Assembly (NCBI GenBank): GCA_947034895.1 | Contig: OX344764.1 | Location: 47,473,348-47,537,347 of the forward strand | Reading direction: 5' to 3' | Length of the DNA stretch: 64,000 nt | Source: Rhytidiadelphus loreus | Lineage: Eukaryota > Streptophyta > Bryopsida > Hypnales > Hylocomiaceae | Part shown: positions 60,535 to 64,000 of the stretch, one piece after another | How the letters are laid out: every line of letters starts with the position of its first letter | How positions within the stretch are numbered: position 1 is the stretch's first letter | The notes under the pieces: model-generated | Seen by the model: the letters and a program-made list of their open reading frames with translations, nothing else | Database searches by the model: none | What the model was told of the DNA's origin: nothing | Program-made: the position numbers and the translations under genes

Positions 60535-60650
60535 GGAGAAGGCTGGAAAAAATTCTCATCCAACCCCTCCCAATGCTATGTCGGCACGGCACTCGTAATC
60601 TCTAGACTGTTAGTATGGTACAAGGCCTCGAATGCTTCCAGCAAGTGCAA
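60535..60650. promoter_or_regulatory. Short divergent intergenic region
   Basis: Only 116 bases separate the first FBPase ATG (minus) from the ATG of the plus-strand transit-like frame. If both are used, this is a compact bidirectional promoter. No TATA box is evident. Confidence 0.3.
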
Positions 60651-60866
60651 ATGGCGACCTCATCCACTGGCTCCCACGCTCTCGTCGCTGCCTCGTCCAG
60701 TCTCGACTGCCATCGCTCCTTGCACTTCGCCATTCAACCGATACTCACAAGATCCCCATTCGTACCGGCAGTTGAGCCTTTCAGAAGCCCCGATGAACTT
60801 AACTCGCAGCTTCATCGATACTCCACAAGAGTATTATTACCGAGAGCTGAAATTTCACATTGCTAG
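60651..60866 (+). CDS. Possible first exon of a plastid-targeted protein (unidentified)
   Basis: The frame begins MATSSTGSHALVAASSSLDC and continues Arg/Ser/Pro-rich with few acidic residues in the first 45, as plastid transit peptides do. It has 71 codons before a stop. AGA|GTATTA at about 60,829 could be a splice donor. No downstream exon could be joined to it in phase. An upstream in-frame ATG lies at 60,615. I do not recognise the protein. Confidence 0.3.
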   Translation: MATSSTGSHALVAASSSLDCHRSLHFAIQPILTRSPFVPAVEPFRSPDELNSQLHRYSTRVLLPRAEISHC

Positions 60867-61350
60867 CAATATTCTTGAAGCGCGACTTTGAGATTGCTTG
60901 TGGCGCAATGTCAGCGCATATGCACTCTTCTACTCCAACATCCTCAAAAAAATTCCTTCTCGCCAAGCTCTCTCTGAAAAAACAAAAAGAGCAATCGCAC
61001 TAGAGATTAGCTACAACAATCAAACCCCTACTAGAAACCACCACACTAGCTTCTCCGTCCACCGCCTTTCCCTTCCAAGCTTTCACGCCACTTCAGCTAC
61101 GCATCCCAAACTGACAAGAACCATCACTAGCACTCTCTGTTTTCTCCTAATGCCCAAAACCATCACTAGCATCAACTCACAACTCAAAATTCACAGAAAT
61201 CCTTCCGTCATGCTTCAAACGCAACAAGCATTGCAAAGAACTCACAGTCATTCAAGGACTTCCTGTAAGAATTTTCACAGCTTCTTCGACCTAGTGCTAT
61301 TTCCGTTCTTCCGCTCCTGAATCTCCTGAAAAACAGTCTTGAAAGCAGTG

Positions 61351-61460
61351 AATGATGCTCCAATCTCCAATGAATTGATGCAAGCCGTGGCCGACCTCAA
61401 TGATGTAGAAATATTCGTCTCGGTGATGGCGAAGAAGAAGAGGCTGAAGACTCATTACAG
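61351..61460 (+). CDS. Possible internal exon, unidentified
   Basis: After a candidate acceptor (GAAAGCAG), the frame reads VNDAPISNELMQAVADL then NDVEIFVSVMAKKKRLKTHY, with protein-like composition in contrast to the flanks. A GT follows ACAGG. It may belong with the 60,651 frame, but the phases do not match, so the link is unproven. Confidence 0.25.
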
Positions 61461-61711
61461 GGTGACACTCCTTGTACTCAGTCGTCGTCTGTCTGTCTGT
61501 GCTGGAAGGGGGGATATTCGTCCAACGAAATGCAAACGAGGATGGTGAGTTTGGACGGAAGTGGAAGGAAGTTGTTGAAGTTTCAAGTTCAAATCCAAAT
61601 TACGGCGCTGGTTTCTGAATGGCATTAGCTGACACCATTTGTGAATCCAAAACAAAATTTCGACAGAGGGTCGTGGGTCAAATCAATGGCAGCTGTAGTT
61701 ATGGCGGGCTA

Positions 61712-61740
61712 GTACCCTGACTGGTACCCTGACTGGTACC
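61712..61740. repeat. Short tandem repeat, 12-bp unit
   Basis: About 2.4 copies of GTACCCTGACTG, with a variant third unit. Confidence 0.8.
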
Positions 61741-64000
61741 CGTACTGCAAGAGGGGTATCAAAGGTTCACCTGAACAAACAAAACCTGCGGTTCTTTTTG
61801 GGAAATTGTGTGAATATGGCAGGGTTGCAGAACACCGATCTTGTCCCTACAAGCGTGCCCTAGAAAATCTAACGACAAAAATAGATGCTTGTTGCACACT
61901 CTTCAAGATGTGGATCGATTGAGCCCTTTTTTTTTTAATACTTTTTGAGAAAGTATTGGGATGGCAATCACTTGAAATTTTTTGGTGAAGCATTGTATTT
62001 CTATATTCATCCATCTTTAGAACCAAAAAAACACTTTTCAATTTATATTCATATACTCTTCCATCCAAATTTGGCAACTTCATCCACATTTTAAATAGAA
62101 ATGAAAAAAATAATTGACGAAAAAAATAATACTTTAATCTGGAAAAAATATATATATTATTTTGAAATAGTGCAATTTGACCTCATGGTGCCTCCCTCCA
62201 AAGTATTGATATGGATAGTGAAATCAAGGAAAAAAATTTGAAAATTTATCAATTCAACTTCAAACTCATGTAATGTTTGCTAGTTATATGCAAATGTCAG
62301 TCTTAGACTTCACCCAACTTTAGTTGCAATTAGTCTTTAAGTATTTTAAGAATGAGAGCTCAACAACAAACGATAATGGTTGTAATGCAAATTTACTTTG
62401 TTTCAAGTGATACTACCTAATCCCTTAGAACATATTGCAAATCCAAGGGGCATTTGGAAAACCAAACCTCCATTTTAAAGCTTAACTAAGAAAATATGAC
62501 TTTAATAATCTACTTTGTACAACAATCTAATTTTTTTCAAAATTTTCAAAATTTTAGTTTTCATAACATTTTGAAGGTAGAGTTTTGAAAGCTTAATACA
62601 CTTCTCTAATTTTGAGCTTTTTCTATCAAATATTTCTTAGTATAAGCTCAAAGTACAATAATTACACAATAGTGCTTATTATTATAATCTTCAATTTTCT
62701 TAAAACTTTATATTTTTTAAAGCATTTTTGTAATTAGTATGTTTTTTGCAAATAAATTACTTTTAAAAAATCATATAATTTTAATTTTAATTTTTTTAAT
62801 TATGAAAATTGAAAATAAACTTTAGATACTCAATTTTTTTTAAATATACATTTTAATATTTACATTAAAAGAAGTTTAACCAAGAAGGAAGTTGATTTGT
62901 ATTTTGAGAATTAAAGTTTGTTTATTGCTTTAGAACCAAAAGGAAGGAGGTTTCACATTGACAAAAGTTACATGTTAGTAAGTTTTAGTAGGGTCTTATT
63001 GAATAAATGAGCTAGAATTGTGGAACAAAGCCTCTTGTAGGGCACCTCCTTATTTGACACCACACTCTAACTATTGTCCCAAATCATGTGAGATAGAAGG
63101 GAAATCATCCTATTTGTATTGCAATTCAATTGTAACCTATTTATGCCATTATATATTAGTAGTGCACATTTTGAATTGAAGAACAATTCTATGAGATCTT
63201 TAAGAAAATAGAAGCTCATAGGAATCATGTGAATGAATATGGTATAATTCCAATTTGGTCAACTGATCATATACCATATTACAAAGTGCTATCCAAGACT
63301 TAAAATGATTGAAAATCATGAATTAAGTATATAATTTGCGATTTTTGAGTATGTAAATACAATTTTCATGCAAAAACTACTTACACTGTAAAATTAATAG
63401 GTCATCTAGGAATATTAATGAGGTTCTATACCTTTAATTCCCTTCAAAATCTTTAGATGTCATCTACAACAATATCATATTAATTTTATTGAATTCTATT
63501 AGTTTTTGAAGTGTATGGATGAGAATTTTTACAATGTTGATGGAGATGGATCTTCATGATTTACAACAACATGCATCATTCATAGAAGTTGTGAATTGCA
63601 AAAAAAGAATGCAACTTTATTATGCTTCCATTAGAGAGCAATTATAACAATTTTTCAAATGGGTGCTTTAAAAATTGACATATTTTTCAAAGTGGGATTA
63701 CAATGTGCTCTAAATTTTTGTAGGATTGTGTAGAACATTGTATTGTTTGTATATTACAAACTTTATTTTTTGCAAATTTACATTTTATTGTTTGTACTCA
63801 TGGATGAAAATGTTACAAACTCGAGATAAATTGGTTATGACAATACAATGTATATTGTAAGTAAATCAAGGATAAAGTTGACACACCTTGCTCATATTTA
63901 AAGAAAAGTTCAGTGCAATAGATACCTAGGTCATAAATATATCAGGAGATTCTTTTGTAACCGAAGACAAAAGATTAAAGATTTTATCATGACCATTATA
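61741..64000. other. AT-rich terminal region, nothing recognised
   Basis: No gene, RNA or element border is supported. Open frames are short and of low complexity. Confidence 0.45.

Overview
The window is nuclear DNA of a green plant in the streptophyte line. Two genes can be read end to end: a 26S proteasome ATPase subunit RPT1 with ten exons, and a plastid-type fructose-1,6-bisphosphatase of the FBPase II group with three exons. Short plant-type telomere motifs (CCCTAAA) also occur. The low GC content, the large gene-free tracts and the dense, varied DNA transposons suggest a large, repeat-rich genome, more likely charophyte, bryophyte, lycophyte or fern grade than a compact angiosperm. The species cannot be named from the sequence.

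Layout. Positions 1-33,460 are a repeat desert. It is filled with short non-autonomous DNA elements: TTAA-flanked elements with CCC(C)TAAAG-type ends, TA- and TAA-flanked MITEs, and a CACTA-type foldback. It also holds a decayed Ty3/gypsy pol remnant (5,280-7,096, minus strand) and one unexplained 152-codon open frame with a promoter-like upstream region (25,333-25,791, minus). From about 33,500 to 38,150 the base composition rises and a nearly intact hAT-type transposase gene is found on the plus strand. It has one intron and a single in-frame TGA. RPT1 follows at 39,736-44,835 (minus). A second desert, 45,050-57,850, has no recognisable gene. FBPase II occupies 58,347-60,534 (minus), and a divergent, poorly resolved plus-strand coding signal starts at 60,651. 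The last 2 kb are AT-rich and empty.

The host genes do not form a pathway: RPT1 serves protein degradation in cytosol and nucleus, FBPase II serves plastid carbon metabolism. The most unusual content is the mobile-element population. At least eight copies, in several diverged subfamilies, are bounded by TTAA on both sides and share CCCYTWARG-like ends. This is the hallmark of piggyBac-type transposition, which is not a typical component of plant genomes. Several insertions are nested, and in one case a related copy inside the same window shows the empty site.

Limits: all exon joins were made by eye from splice dinucleotides, reading phase and family conservation. Element boundaries were made by eye from inverted repeats and flanking duplications. 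No alignment or database search was run.
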